NCBI RefSeq assembly: GCF_032118995.1
Contig: NC_092652.1
Coordinates: 20,692,544 to 20,756,543 of the forward strand
Length of the DNA: 64,000 nt
Direction of reading: 5' to 3'
From: Asterias amurensis
Lineage: Eukaryota; Echinodermata; Asteroidea; Forcipulatida; Asteriidae
Program-made: the position numbers and the translations under genes
Shown: positions 52,167-62,607 of the stretch, piece by piece
Layout of the letters: every line of letters starts with the position of its first letter
How positions within the stretch are numbered: position 1 is the stretch's first letter
Notes under the pieces: model-generated
Database searches by the model: none
Seen by the model: the letters and a program-made list of their open reading frames with translations, nothing else
Told to the model about the DNA's origin: nothing

Positions 52167-53234
52167 GTTGTTGTTGTAGACATGGTCCCAATGGTTGTGC
52201 AGAACCGGTGATACTTACGTACATGTATACATGTGTTTCACTTCGTTCGATAAATATTTCAGCAACAGAGGGCGGTCTGTATACTTTGTACTTCGGAACT
52301 ATCCTCCTGAAGTATTACTTCATGTTTATGGGCGATTGGTGACTGGTGTGTCTAAGCATAGAGCAAGGAACTTGCTCTATGGTCTAAGTCTGTGCCTGAA
52401 ACAGCACACTGCGCCATACTCTTCACCGCGTGAGGGCGCTGTCGGACAGTATGTATCATCGGCGTCCCCAAACCCTCATGTTACAGTGGATGTACCTATA
52501 TCGTTAGCAATAGCGTGTCATTTCCCCCAGGGACAAATTATAGGGTTTTCTCAAAACTAAACTGTTTGTTAACTTCTGACACCAATAACAATCTGTCAGC
52601 GAGCGGCTGCTGGCTGCTTTGCATCCGTTTGACGGAAATATACCACCAGGATTTATTACTATAATCAATATACTTTCATTAATGGGGGAATTCCTGAAAG
52701 AGATGTTGAAACAGCAGCCACATGAGTTTTGTTAGGACAGCTTCTCTATACACGGAACAGATTCAATGCTTATTCAATGTTCCAACTGTACTGGGTATAA
52801 TAATTCAAAAGGCAAAATCATTTATATTTTAATTTAGTGAAATCTGTGTAGATGAGAGTGACGAGATCACAGTAAACGGCCATCCAGGGTTTTTTTTTTT
52901 TTGGGGGGGGGGGGGGCGGTTGGCACAGTGTTTAGGGGATTCCTAGAGTGGAGCAAGCCCTTTGGGATGACGGTTCCATATTATTTTTGGTTGGTCCTAG
53001 TCTTGGCCCAAGACGTAAGTGCTCGATATTGGACAGTGAAATCGCTAAAGCGCGCCCGCTTACGGTATGATTTAACCAATTTGACTGACGAGCTTGAGGT
53101 CTAGACTAGCCTTGCGAGCAACTAGACTGGCCCCTGCCTTTATCCGCAAGGATAAAGATATATAGGTACCTGCTGTTCAGTTCAAGTGATTCCATTGGAT
53201 ACAATGATATCATATGCAGTGCGTAAAAGGTAGT
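52167..53234. other. Intergenic, nothing recognised
   Basis: Includes a T12-G13 homopolymer junction at about 52890-52916. Open frames (for example 52195-52560) show no recognisable domain. Confidence 0.4.
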
Positions 53235-53440
53235 GGGTGCGTTCGATAATAGCTTCCCTGGGTCGACCCCGATGTGCTCATCCAAGTGGCGTATTTTATT
53301 TGTTTCCAGGACGAACGTTGGCAGAAGATTACCACACGTTCGACCTGGAAAAGTGGCCTATTTTGTTTTCCAGGACGAACGTGTGCAGATGTTTACCCAC
53401 GCTCCACATGGAAAAAAACCCAGACACATCATCACGTATG
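53235..53440. mobile_element. Degraded GGGTGCGTTCG-family element
   Basis: TGGGTGCGTTCGATAATAGCTTCCCTGGGTCGACCCC at the left, and CCAGGACGAACGTTGGCAGA / CCAGGACGAACGTGTGCAGA as a direct repeat inside. The right terminus is lost. Confidence 0.65.
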
Positions 53441-54305
53441 CCTTCCCGTGGTGACGTCAGTGCACCTTGGGTCATCCCCAAGTGCATTGTGGATAGGGTC
53501 ACTATGCTGACCTGAGCAAGTCGCCCAAAACAAGCCACTCTAGGTTTAGGGCTACAAGGAGGAAAACATAGACATGCAAAAACTCAGTGGAGCTGAAGGT
53601 AGGAATTTGAAATCAGTGAAGTCAGTGTAAGGCAAGTTAACTCCAGACATGGCAATAAGTCCGGATTCTTTTATGTTTTTCAACATTCAACATGTTTTCA
53701 TGTTCAAAATGTTCAAGTGTCTCACAAAACATCTTTCAATCCTGAAGTATCACTCACAAAACAGAAGAAGATGCCGTATCAATAGTGTCTGTTCAAATAA
53801 AACAGTTCTGATAAAAATTGATTCTCATTTTGATTCTGGTATTGTAAATAAAATACCGGTCCAGAAAATATTCTGAGCTACAGAGAGTAAGCTTTCCATA
53901 TCTGTCATGTTTGTCAGCTGCACCCATATCACCTCGAACCAATCAAAACACAGACGAAAGCTAAGGCGCTGGTTCTGAAAAGCAAGTACTTTTTTGTAGG
54001 ACACAAAACACTACGTCCACAGATTAACATCAAACTCAAAGAGTTTGAAGATAATGGTGGTTGAAAGCTTCTCCTAAAATATTTCGTCTTTGCTGAAGTG
54101 CTGTAGTTTTTGAGAAACGAATAAAACTAGTCAAGAAAATAATTTTCGTGATATTGTTTTTACTCATTTCTCAAAAACTATATACAGCAAGCACCTCAGC
54201 AAGTTGTTATTGTTTTTATTTTGTCAGCTACATCCAACAGCGTAAGCGCCAATGACAGGATGGATAAAAACATTAAACTACAAAAAAATTGCACAATAAC
54301 ATTAA
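53441..54305. other. Intergenic, nothing recognised
   Basis: AT-rich. CATTTCTCAAAAACTA and TTTTTGAGAAACGAATAAAAC near 54107-54180 form a weak inverted repeat. Confidence 0.35.
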
Positions 54306-54313
54306 TTATTTAA

Positions 54314-54619
54314 AGACCCTGGACACTATTGGTAACTGTCAAACACCAGTCTTCTCACTTGGTGTATCTCAACATATGCATAAAATAACAAACGTGTGCA
54401 AATTTTTGAGCTTTAAAAAAACATCTTGTCACACGAAGTTGTGTACTTTCAGATGCTTGATTCAAATTCTTGGAAAATTACTTCTCGAAAACTATGTCAC
54501 TTCAGAGGGAGCCGTTTCTCACAATGTTTTATACTGTCAACCTCTCCCCATTACTCGTCACCAAGTAAGGTTTTATGCTGGTAATTATTTTGAGTAATTA
54601 CCAATAGTGTCCACTGCCT
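54314..54619 (+). mobile_element. MITE family A copy with TTAA flanks
   Basis: TTAA (54310-54313), AGACCCTGGACACTATTGGTAACTGTC ... ACCAATAGTGTCCACTGCCT, TTAA (54620-54623). The internal hairpin GAGACCTCA/TGAGGTCTC of the family is deleted, so it is shorter (306 bp). Confidence 0.85.
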
Positions 54620-56047
54620 TTAAACAGACAAAACAAGTAATATTTTAAGGGAAGCTTTCTACCATCACTACCATCTTCAAAAGGTCTAAGTTTAATGTAA
54701 ATATGTGGAAATTATGTTTTGTTTTACAAAAAGTACTCAAATCCTAATTAAATGACAAAGTTGATCAAAATATAAAAACACCGACAAATTAAATCAATGG
54801 AGTCTGAGTTATGCAGAATATAATGTTAATAGTGAAATTTTGTCAGCCGAAATAATTTCAAACGTTGCTTCTCACAAAACGAGATATTAAATTCGACCCA
54901 AATCACCAATATGAGAGCATCAAGTTAACCAAACCTTAAGAAATGTACAGTTAACTTAAAAGTATAGAGAGGGGAAAAGGTGCTTGTTATATAATTATTT
55001 TACTCTCACTGATTGAGTTAAATGAAAATGTCGTTGTGAAAGTGGGTCTTCGCATTTCTAAGCAAATTCACACATGATCATTTCAACAGAAAGGCATACT
55101 TGTTATTTTTGTTTTAAAGGGACAAGTACTCTCCTTTAACGTATCACATAAAATAACAAAAATCAGTTCAAATTTGTGCCCAACTGGTCATCGAGGTAAC
55201 AAGGAAATAGTTGAAGACCACACCAATGTGTTGTTGAATTTTTGGCATTCAGATGTAAATTACTAAGTAAATTCAAATGGTGTCGTTTCTAACAATGTTT
55301 AAGAATATCAACAGCTCTCAAATGCTTATATTAACCAAGTAAGTTTTAACTAATAGTGTCAAGGGCTATACCCTCTCTTTAACAAGACGTTTGAGTGTTC
55401 CTACGTGCCGGCCACACTTGGAAAACATCCACTAAAATAGTATATTTAATAATTATGCCATGCAATTTTCTCCCGCTGGCTTCATTGTCAAAACCACTGC
55501 ACGGATTCACATTGGTAACTGCATGGTTCCAATTTGACTGCATATGAACAAATTCAACAAAGTTTCATGAAAGAAAGGCCATCCTCAACCGTTTTTAATT
55601 AAAACATTAACTAACTTATTGATGGAGGAAATTATGTTGTCCCCTTAAACCGTTCAGTCATGTCGCCAGTTTGAATACGTCTTGCAACAAACTACTTTCT
55701 TTATGTTTAACTGCTACGATACCCTGTTCCAATTTCTTCGTGATATCTTTATAAACGATTCAAGATGATGGAGCGTTATTCAACTCCGTCAAACGATTTG
55801 ACCAAAGAGACCCTGAGAGACGTTCCTGCTCTTCCATGCTAATGTGTAAATTTGTTGGTTCCGTTTTAAGCATTTGTATCAAGTTTTCTTTTTTTTAAAC
55901 CAATAATCTAAAGTGATAATTTCCCCAAAACACCACAAATACATAACGTGTAAATAGAGAGGCTTCCGCCTTTTAAACTTAATCTTCGTTCTTGGTCGTT
56001 GGTCGTACTCCTACTTTACCTGCGTTGGTCTTCACTGGTACAATCGC

Positions 56048-56064
56048 CTAGCCTTGTGTAAGAA
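56048..56064 (-). CDS. Secreted protein B, terminal exon (stop)
   Basis: Acceptor TTGTTTACAG as in copy A, completing Val plus Leu-Thr-Gln-Gly-stop. Position in the duplicated 3' flank is conserved. Confidence 0.55.
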
Positions 56065-59000
56065 CTGTAAACAACATCAGACACCCGAAGAAAAAAATGA
56101 GAGTGAACAATCATATGAGAGTATATAAATAAATAGTTTGTCATGGAGGGTTTTTCCTCAAAGATGCCGATTATTGGATATTATGACATTCCTTTGAAGT
56201 TTCTTTGTGATTGGACTTTTATTTGAGATGGTCACATTATTGAAAGGTGCTCACTGAAATCTTTTTACATGTGGTGTAATAAAAAGAGACGCAATGGGTG
56301 AAGTCACGTATTGATACAAAAATTAACATCTTAAAGCCATTGGACCCTTTCGGTAAACAGTATTGTCCAAGGCCCACACTTCGTGTATCACAACTTCTAT
56401 ATATAAAACAACAAACCTGTGAAAATGTAGGTTCAATCGGTCATCGGAGTCGGGAGAAAATAACGGGAAAAACCTACCCTTGTTTCAACACGTTTCGCCG
56501 TGTTATGACATGTGTTTTAAAATAAATCCGTAATTCTCGATATCGAGAATTGATATTGTTTTAATGTTTTCTTAAAAAGTAAAGCATTTCATGATATAAT
56601 ATTTCAAGAGAAGTCTTTCACCATTACCTTCTGTAAACCCTGTAAGTTATTTGTAAATCTATGAACTTTTATATTTGTTTCTGTACCGAATTGCTTTAAA
56701 GGCAATGGACACTATTGGTAATTGTCAAAGACCAGTCTTGTCACTTGGTGTATCTCAACAAATGCACAAAATAACAAACCTGTGAAAATTTGAGCTCAAT
56801 TGGTCGTCGAAGTTGCGAGATAACTATGAGAGAAAAAACACCCTTGTCACACGAAGTTGTGTGCTCTCAGGTGCTTGATTTCAAGACCTCAAATTCTAAT
56901 TCTGAGGTCTCGAAATCAAATTCGTGGAAAATTACTTCTTTCTCGAAAACTACTTCACTTCCGAGGGATCCGTTTCTTACAATGGTTTATAATCCTCATC
57001 GTTACCAAGTAAAGTTTTATGCTAATCATTATTTTGAGTTATTACCAATAGTGTCCACTGCATTTAAGGTGCTGAGATAACACAAAAATAATTGTTTTTT
57101 GAACAAATGAGCGTTCAATTAACACCATGATGTAAATCTATCCTTTTTGGGTATGTGTTTTTTTGTTTTTTATGTGACAACCCATAGGTATTAATTTCAA
57201 CATTCCAGATATGCGGTGCAAACTTTACTGTGTTTATATTGTCTTGGAGTGGGGGAATCAAAATTGTGAATTGTTACCTCGGCAGTCTGGAGTGAACTTC
57301 AAGCACGCCGTGTTTTTCTGTGCTTCCCCTTTATATACTATGAAACAAGCGTAGTTGTTACCGCCGGAACACCCGTTCATTCCCGTTAATATCGCGTCCG
57401 GTCTGAAGTCCACATCGTAACCCGCGTCCTGATCGGCTTGGCTGAGTACTTGGTCCACCTCGATCAAATCTTCCCGGCCAGAGTTGTCGGTGTCGCTTCC
57501 GTAGACGGACATTTTCCATTTGCCCGAATCGCCAGGTCGTTGAACGTGCAGACCTTTGTAATAAAACTTCACCTCGGTTTCACTGGCGCTGACGAGTTTG
57601 GGAATTCCACGCAAGCCCATCCACTTCCTGTAATCATTTGTGTCCTCCGCAACTTATACAAAAGAAAAAAAGAAAAATACAACATTATACACTGAACGTT
57701 ACTGGATGTATGAATGAAGACTTTGACTTTTCAAATGTAACTTTATAATGAATAAAGAGCTGTTCCATTGATTGAGTTTACAACAAACACATAATTACTT
57801 AAGACAAACAAATTAAAACAGAAACCAACCGAAGCTGGCGCGGTCGCAGAAATAAACTACCTTATATTAACCAGGTAATTTGGTCCTTGACTATGGTAAA
57901 AATGGCGTTGTTTATTGTATATTTGGTTTGCGGTAACACCATGTGTGTATCTACTTGCCAGGTAGAGTTGTTCTTAGGGAACTGTCTTGCTTTATTCTAC
58001 GGCCGTGGAGTAGATAATCGGAGGTTCGGGAGACTTCTCAGTTCTGAAAAGAACTGTCCTGCTTTTTAACTATTACCAGGGCGGATGATAGAAATTAGAC
58101 TGGATCGTAATTAACTGTACAATTGAAGTCACCGCCTACTATTATGTGGCCGTCATTGTGCTGAGTACAATGGGTGCGGAGAGCATCAATGCACTGGATA
58201 GCGTCACTGTCAGTTTGCGGGATTAATACATTGTAAACGTGATGTGTTGTGGAGTCCAACACAATTTTATTGTGCAGAATCTGATTTTTGAAAAGAGTGT
58301 TGGAAGTCAAAATATCACATTTACAAGTTTTTTCAACTAGTGTAGTGACCCCTGCCCCGCGAGAGTCACCCGGCGCGCAGTGGACGTGGTAAAGGCCAGT
58401 GATCCCAGCACGAAGATTCTTCATTTAGTTTATAGGTTTCCTGCCGGACTTTGAATTGTTACCTGGACAGCCGGCGGGCGAGAACTTCAGGCACGCGCTG
58501 TTTATCTTTTCTCCACCTCTGTATACTATGAAGCAAGCGTAGCTGTCGACGCCACACGCGTCCAATCCCTTTAAAACCACAGTCGGTTGGAAGTCCACAT
58601 CGTCACCAGCATCCTGGTCGGCTTGGCTGAGTATTTGGTCCACCTGGATCAAACTGTCATCACCCGGGTTGTTGGTGGCGCTTCCGTAGGCAGACATTTT
58701 CCACTTGCCCGAAGTGCCAGGGAGATGCAAGCCTTGGTAGATGAACTTCACCTCAATGTCGGTTGTACTGCCGCTGACGACGCTGGGAATTCCACGCAAG
58801 CCCAATATCTTCTTATAACTGACCTCGCTCTCGCCTTGTACTAAAATAAAACAGAAACTGACCAATACTACTTCACACATTAATGGATGAATTAAGCGCG
58901 CAACGAGTTGTTGTGGTTGTTGTTGTTGTTGGTTGTTGTTGTTTTTGTTTTTGGTTTGTTTTCAGGCGTTAGCCTTAAGTTGTCGATGGAGCCCTTAAAG

Positions 59001-59561
59001 TGAAAAGATTAAAAAACAAAGGTAAAAACACATTTCGACATCATTTTGTTCCCTCAAAACATTATGCTACTTTCCTGGCATTTTAAATGTCCTCATAATG
59101 CGCCTTATTTTTGACCGCTTTCTGAAAGTTTGTATACACTCAGCGCCTTGAGTAGCTTGTTTGGTAGATACGTGCGCTGTATAAGACTACGATATTATTA
59201 TTATTAGAGCCATAGACCTTTTCGCAAATACCGGGGCGCGCGCGTAAAGCTTGGAATTAGGTGCATTGTGGTCCAGCTGGTATCCAAATTTGATCCATAT
59301 CTATCCCACAATGCATCTCATTCAACAGTCTGCGCTTGCGCATTGGTATTTGCGATAAGGTCTATTGAACAAGTATACAGAAGAAGCCGTATGAAAAGCA
59401 CATGGTTCCTTTCACCCAGTAGGCCTAGTGGCTAAGGTAGACACTCAAAATAAGAAAGCACCTTTTTGCCATTTGTATTAAAATTATAACAACAAACCTG
59501 CTGCATTGCACAAGAAGACAGCAATCACTGCAAAGAAAACCGATAAAGTTGCGCCGGCCAT
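56048..59561 (-). CDS. Secreted two-domain four-cysteine protein, copy B
   Basis: Minus-strand exons 59561-59498, 58840-58463, 57652-57278, 56064-56048; all introns GT-AG and phase 1; 277 residues. The signal peptide is MAGATLSVFFAVIAVFLCNA. Each domain exon encodes the same plan: an acidic/basic lead ending LGLRGIP, TEVKF.Y.GLH, GKWKMS.YGS.T, a D-Q-x-LSQADQDAG-D-VDF stretch, then C-x(5-6)-C-x(13)-C-x(5-6)-C with YACFIVY.G and ACLKF(S/T)P. The two domains resemble each other far more than the two domains of copy A do. The last exon adds VLTQG and a stop. A secreted, disulphide-linked, probably beta-rich protein of unknown function. An alternative terminal exon frame cannot be excluded. Confidence 0.8.
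56329..56695 (+). mobile_element. MITE family A2 copy in the last intron of gene B
   Basis: AAAGCCATTGGACCCTTTCGGTAAACAGTATTGTCC through AAAGCATTTCATGATATAATATTTC and GTAAACCCTGTAAGTTATTTG. Near-identical to 38943-39300. Confidence 0.8.
56700..57063 (+). mobile_element. MITE family A copy, TTAA flanks, in the last intron of gene B
   Basis: TTAA (56696-56699), AGGCAATGGACACTATTGGTAATTGTC ... ACCAATAGTGTCCACTGCAT, TTAA (57064-57067). Sits directly against the A2 copy. Confidence 0.88.
57278..57652 (-). CDS. Secreted protein B, exon 3 (domain 2)
   Basis: 375 nt, acceptor TTCTTTTGTATAAG, donor GTAACA, phase 1 at both ends. Start chosen because VAEDTNDYRKWMGLRGIP aligns with the opening of exon 2; an ATTACAG further in is a possible alternative acceptor. 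Confidence 0.85.
58095..58424 (-). pseudogene. Non-LTR retrotransposon endonuclease fragment
   Basis: A 109-codon frame in intron 2 of gene B, same strand. It contains a GLYHVHCAPGDSRGAGV stretch (compare the RGGGV-type motif) and IIVGGDFNCTVNYDP, the conserved GDFN motif of the LINE apurinic-type endonuclease/exonuclease (EEP) domain. The N-terminal catalytic part and the whole reverse transcriptase are missing, so it is a dead internal fragment. Confidence 0.75.
58463..58840 (-). CDS. Secreted protein B, exon 2 (domain 1)
   Basis: 378 nt, acceptor GTTTTATTTTAG, donor GTAACA, phase 1 at both ends. Four cysteines in ACGVDSYACFIV...ACLKFSPAGC. Confidence 0.88.
58905..58960. repeat. (GTT)n simple repeat in intron 1 of gene B
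   Basis: GTTGTTGTGGTTGTTGTTGTTG then GTTTTTGTTTTTGG, a few tens of bases upstream of exon 2. Confidence 0.85.
59100..59210 (+). mobile_element. SINE family 2, 3' end fragment
   Basis: TTTCTGAAAGTTTGTATACACTCAGCGCCTTGAGTAGC, TTGTTTGGTAGATACGTGCGC, TATAAGACTACGATATTATTATTATT. Same as the tail of the full copy at 62265-62607. Confidence 0.8.
59498..59561 (-). CDS. Secreted protein B, exon 1 (signal peptide)
   Basis: ATG at 59561, 21 codons plus one base, donor GTTTGT. Both the sequence before ATG (CTTGAATCAAACCG-type 5'UTR, inverse) and the donor match copy A. Confidence 0.8.
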
Positions 59562-59657
59562 GTTGATAAGCTTGAATCAAACCGAGTCCAGAGCGGTTAT
59601 TTTCTGCGTGTGTTTTCAACTAATAGTCGAGAGTGCTCAACCTTAAAAACCTACCAC

Positions 59658-59665
59658 ATTATATA
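59658..59665 (-). promoter_or_regulatory. TATA box of secreted gene B
   Basis: Minus-strand TATATAAT about 100 bp before the start codon, followed by GTTGAGCACTCTCGACT, matching gene A's promoter in sequence and spacing. Confidence 0.65.
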
Positions 59666-60109
59666 CATTTTGATACACACATTAATCAATAATGGCCTGA
59701 TGACATCTGCCTCTGTTTTTTTCACAAACAATTAAAATCTCGGTAATGTCCTTCGCAATGTTCGTGGCCCGTTTACTCCATTTTCTTTTTTAATCAATTG
59801 AATAACTCTAAAAATAGGTGTCATTGGAATGCTATCACCTTTAATACTTACCCTGGGTTTTGTGGAATTGAGTTTAGGGTTCAAGGGTAATTCAATAGTC
59901 TTTCGTTTTCAAATCTATAAAAAAAAACATAATAAACAATTATAAAATCAACTTCGCTTTTGTACTTGTCATGCTGCAACGAACAGTGATGATACATGAG
60001 TAAAGCCTTGGCAACTAGTGCGACTAGTTTCGAAGTCGCGACTTCATATTGATTGCAACCAAAGATCGTATATAGTGTCGTAGTATAGGCGCCTAACAGT
60101 GAGCCCCTG

Positions 60110-60560
60110 ACAAGAGCTAATCGAACGATCACACTCGCCCTCTCGTGGTGACGGCGAGCACCTCAGGTCACCCCCAAGTGACCCACTCGACAAGCAGGGC
60201 ACTGGGGCTAACACGGGTGAGCCCCGTCAAAGCTATTCGAACGTACCGGGACAGACCGGGGTCGACCCAGGGGCTAAACGAACGCACCCAGTATGTCGCT
60301 CAAACGACTATGTAGTCACGAAATACAACAGATGGATTGTACATGACGTCATTGACCGCCATCTTTGATGAAATATTCACGCGTGTAAAGGTGATAAATG
60401 GGTGCGTTCGATTAGCTTCCCTGGGTAGCCCCGGTCTGCCCCCGGTACGTCCAAATAGCTTTGACATTCCAGGGGCTCACCCGGGACAGCCCCAAGTGCT
60501 CTGCTTGTGGAACGAGTCACTTGGGGCTGGCCCGAGGTGCATGACGTGACCAAGAGAGGG
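60110..60560. mobile_element. Inverted pair of GGGTGCGTTCG-family ends
   Basis: 60125-60292 (CTCTCGTGGTGACG ... CCCCAAGTGACCCACTCGACAAGCAG ... GACCGGGGTCGACCCAGGGGC, CTAAACGAACGCACCC) and 60397-60560 (GGGTGCGTTCGATTAGCTTCC ... CTGCTTGTGGAACGAGTCACTTGGGG ... GACCAAGAGAGGG) are inverse copies, about 104 bp apart. Confidence 0.75.
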
Positions 60561-60841
60561 TGAGTAATGGAGAGCTGTAGATAGTATTAAAACAAAGTGA
60601 GAAACGGCTCCCTCTGAACTGAAGTAATATAGCTTTCGAGAAAATCAGATTTTGAGGTCTCGAAATCAGGCATCCGAAAGCACACAACTTCGTGTACCAA
60701 TGCCAAGGGTGTTTTTTCTCTCATTATTATGTCGCAACTTCGTCGACCAATTAAGCTCAAATTTCCACAGGTTGTTATTTTATGCATGTTGAGGTACACC
60801 AACTGTGAATGTCTTTGACAATTCCCAATAGTGTCCAGTCT
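60561..60841 (-). mobile_element. MITE family A, left end truncated by the preceding element
   Basis: GAGTAATGGAGAGCTGTAGATAG ... GAGAAACGGCTCCCTC ... ACAATTCCCAATAGTGTCCAGTCT, TTAA (60842-60845). An internal deletion removes part of the GAGGTCTC hairpin. Confidence 0.78.
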
Positions 60842-60845
60842 TTAA

Positions 60846-61460
60846 ACGATGTTTTTTTGAGTTGACGTTATTAAAAAGAGAGTAGTCGTTTTTTGCGTGG
60901 GGTTACAATCAATCGGCTCAGGAAATTGGTTTAGTGTGAACTAATTTGAGTTTGTCCCTATTTTTATTTGTATCTCCTCAAGGGCAAATTAAAAAGATAA
61001 CCTTATGAATGTGTGAAAGGGTTTAAATAATACATATCTGACTAAGTAATTGGTCGATGTCGTGCCATATTTCAACCACGAAAACAGAAATCAATTAATC
61101 ATTTATATATATAAATATAATAATCAGCCCCCAAATCAACAAAAACAGAAATATAGGTCTCTGTTTGTGGGTCAAGCATTGTGTTTTCTAGGACGTGTTG
61201 GCTACGTGTCCCTGAAGTCAGCTGTCAGTATTTTTATGGCGCATGTTGTTGGATTTTTCAGGGGAGAGAAGACCAATAGTAAATACACTTGTTTCCAAGA
61301 AATAGTGACATAATAACGCTTATAATTACAGGAGGTTGAGGTTCTATAGAAGAAAAAAAAACTGATAAAGTGAGAAAATTGTATTAAATTTATTTGCGCA
61401 ATTTGAAACGTCGGGGTGCTGTGTTTTAGATGATGAACGTATAGACAGTAACAAAAGAGT
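60846..61460. other. Intergenic, nothing recognised
   Basis: AT-rich, no repeats or coding frames supported. Confidence 0.4.
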
Positions 61461-61732
61461 AGCAGGACTTGCAATCACAAGGTTGTGGGTTCGAATCCCC
61501 CAGCTAACTGCTGATCTCAATGACTATAGAGTAAATATTGTCGTTTAGTTAATGAATCACAATTTCTTGATTTGTGTAATTCATAATCATAGACGTTAAA
61601 CCAATGTTTGTATGAGAGAGAGATTGGCTGCTGCCAGCTTGGTGTTTATAACTATCCCTTTGTGGGAGTTTGCCGAGTTCCCTTGATGTGAAGATCATTC
61701 AAACAAACAAACAAACAAACAAACAAACAAGA
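61461..61732 (+). mobile_element. tRNA-derived SINE, family 1, 5'-truncated, (AAAC)n tail
   Basis: AGCAGGACTTGCAATCACAAGG, GGTTGTGGGTTCGAATCCCCC (B box), AATGAATCACAATTTCTTG, CCAATGTTTGTATGAGAGAG, TTTGTGGGAGTTTGCCGAG, GATCATTC, then seven AAAC units (61702-61730). The A-box part is missing. Confidence 0.85.
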
Positions 61733-61810
61733 ACAAAAGAGGGACAATAGGAGGTCCACGGTTGCAGGCGTATACAAGCTTGTAAGGGTGGGTTCGATCA
61801 GCTGGCCCTT

Positions 61811-61854
61811 TGATGAGTACACCTGGCAGGAAGGTCTGCCAGGTGTACTCATCA
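61811..61854. repeat. Perfect 19-bp-arm hairpin
   Basis: TGATGAGTACACCTGGCAG, a six-base loop GAAGGT, then the exact inverse CTGCCAGGTGTACTCATCA. Lies between the SINE and a family C MITE, preceded by GGGTGGGTTCGATCAGC, which resembles the GGGTGCGTTCG element end. Confidence 0.92.
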
Positions 61855-61855
61855 G

Positions 61856-62098
61856 GGGCCCAATTTCATAGAGCTGCTAAGCACAAACATTTGCTTATAT
61901 GACATTTCTTCCTTGATAAAAACAGGATCATACCAATCGAATTTCCATTTGTTGCATATTGGTTGTGACTGGTATTCAGCTGTTGTTTGCTTATCCTGAA
62001 AATCGCGTGGTAATTTGGTTGGTAACTCTGTTTTTATCGAGGCAAAAGTGCCATGCTAAGCAAATTTCTGTGCTTAGCACCTTTATGAAATTGGGCCC
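61856..62098. mobile_element. MITE family C copy (variant interior)
   Basis: GGGCCCAATTTCATAGAGCTGCTAAGCAC mirrored by GTGCTTAGCACCTTTATGAAATTGGGCCC. The interior has TTGCTTAT/AAGCAAA words in place of GTAAGC. Confidence 0.82.
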
Positions 62099-62264
62099 AG
62101 GTGAGCACCCTACAAGTGCTTAACACCAACCTCCCCAAACCTTCATACCATGTGCAACTTGTGACAGCCGACTATAGAACTTCTTTTTGTAAACCAATAC
62201 CCGTCTATCCTTGAGGGTAAAGACGGGGAACCGGTCTAAAGTCACGCATGGTGCGTAGTAATTG

Positions 62265-62607
62265 GACAATACATCCCCAGCCGTGACACTGTGTCCTTGA
62301 GCAAGACACTTAACCATTGCTTCGTCCTTCGGATGGGACGTAAAGCCGTTGGTCCCATGTGTTGTGTAACGCATGTAAAAGAACCCAGTGCACTTATCGA
62401 AAAGAGAAGGGGTTCGCCCCGGTGTTCCTGGTTGTGGCTGCTTAATGCGCCGTAGCACCTTGTAAACCCTTATAAGGTGCTAAATAATTGGGTCTCAGAA
62501 TTCATCACTGCAATAACCTATCTTTCTGAAAGTTTGTATACTCAGCGCCTTGAGTACCTTGTTTGGTAGATACGGGCGCTATATAAGACTTCGATATTAT
62601 TATTATT
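62265..62607 (+). mobile_element. SINE family 2, plus-strand copy
   Basis: CAAGACACTTAACCATTGCTTC, CCTTCGGATGGGACGTAAAGCC, CCCAGTGCACTTATCGAAAAG, GGTTCGCCCCGGTGTTCCTGG, TTATAAGGTGCTA, TACTCAGCGCCTTGAGTACC, TATTATTATTATT tail. The tRNA-like head is lost. Confidence 0.82.

Larger units (their letters stand above)
54770..60315. repeat. Segmental duplication, proximal copy (pairs with 41005-46870)
   Basis: See the partner at 41005. Shared order: AT-rich 3' flank, CTGCTACGATACCCTGTTCC block, GGTCGTTGGTCGTACTCC next to the terminal exon, TTTGTCATGGAGGG, two domain exons, signal exon, TATA region, TGATGACA and ATGTCGCTCAAACGA. Offset is about 13.5-13.9 kb. Confidence 0.85.
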
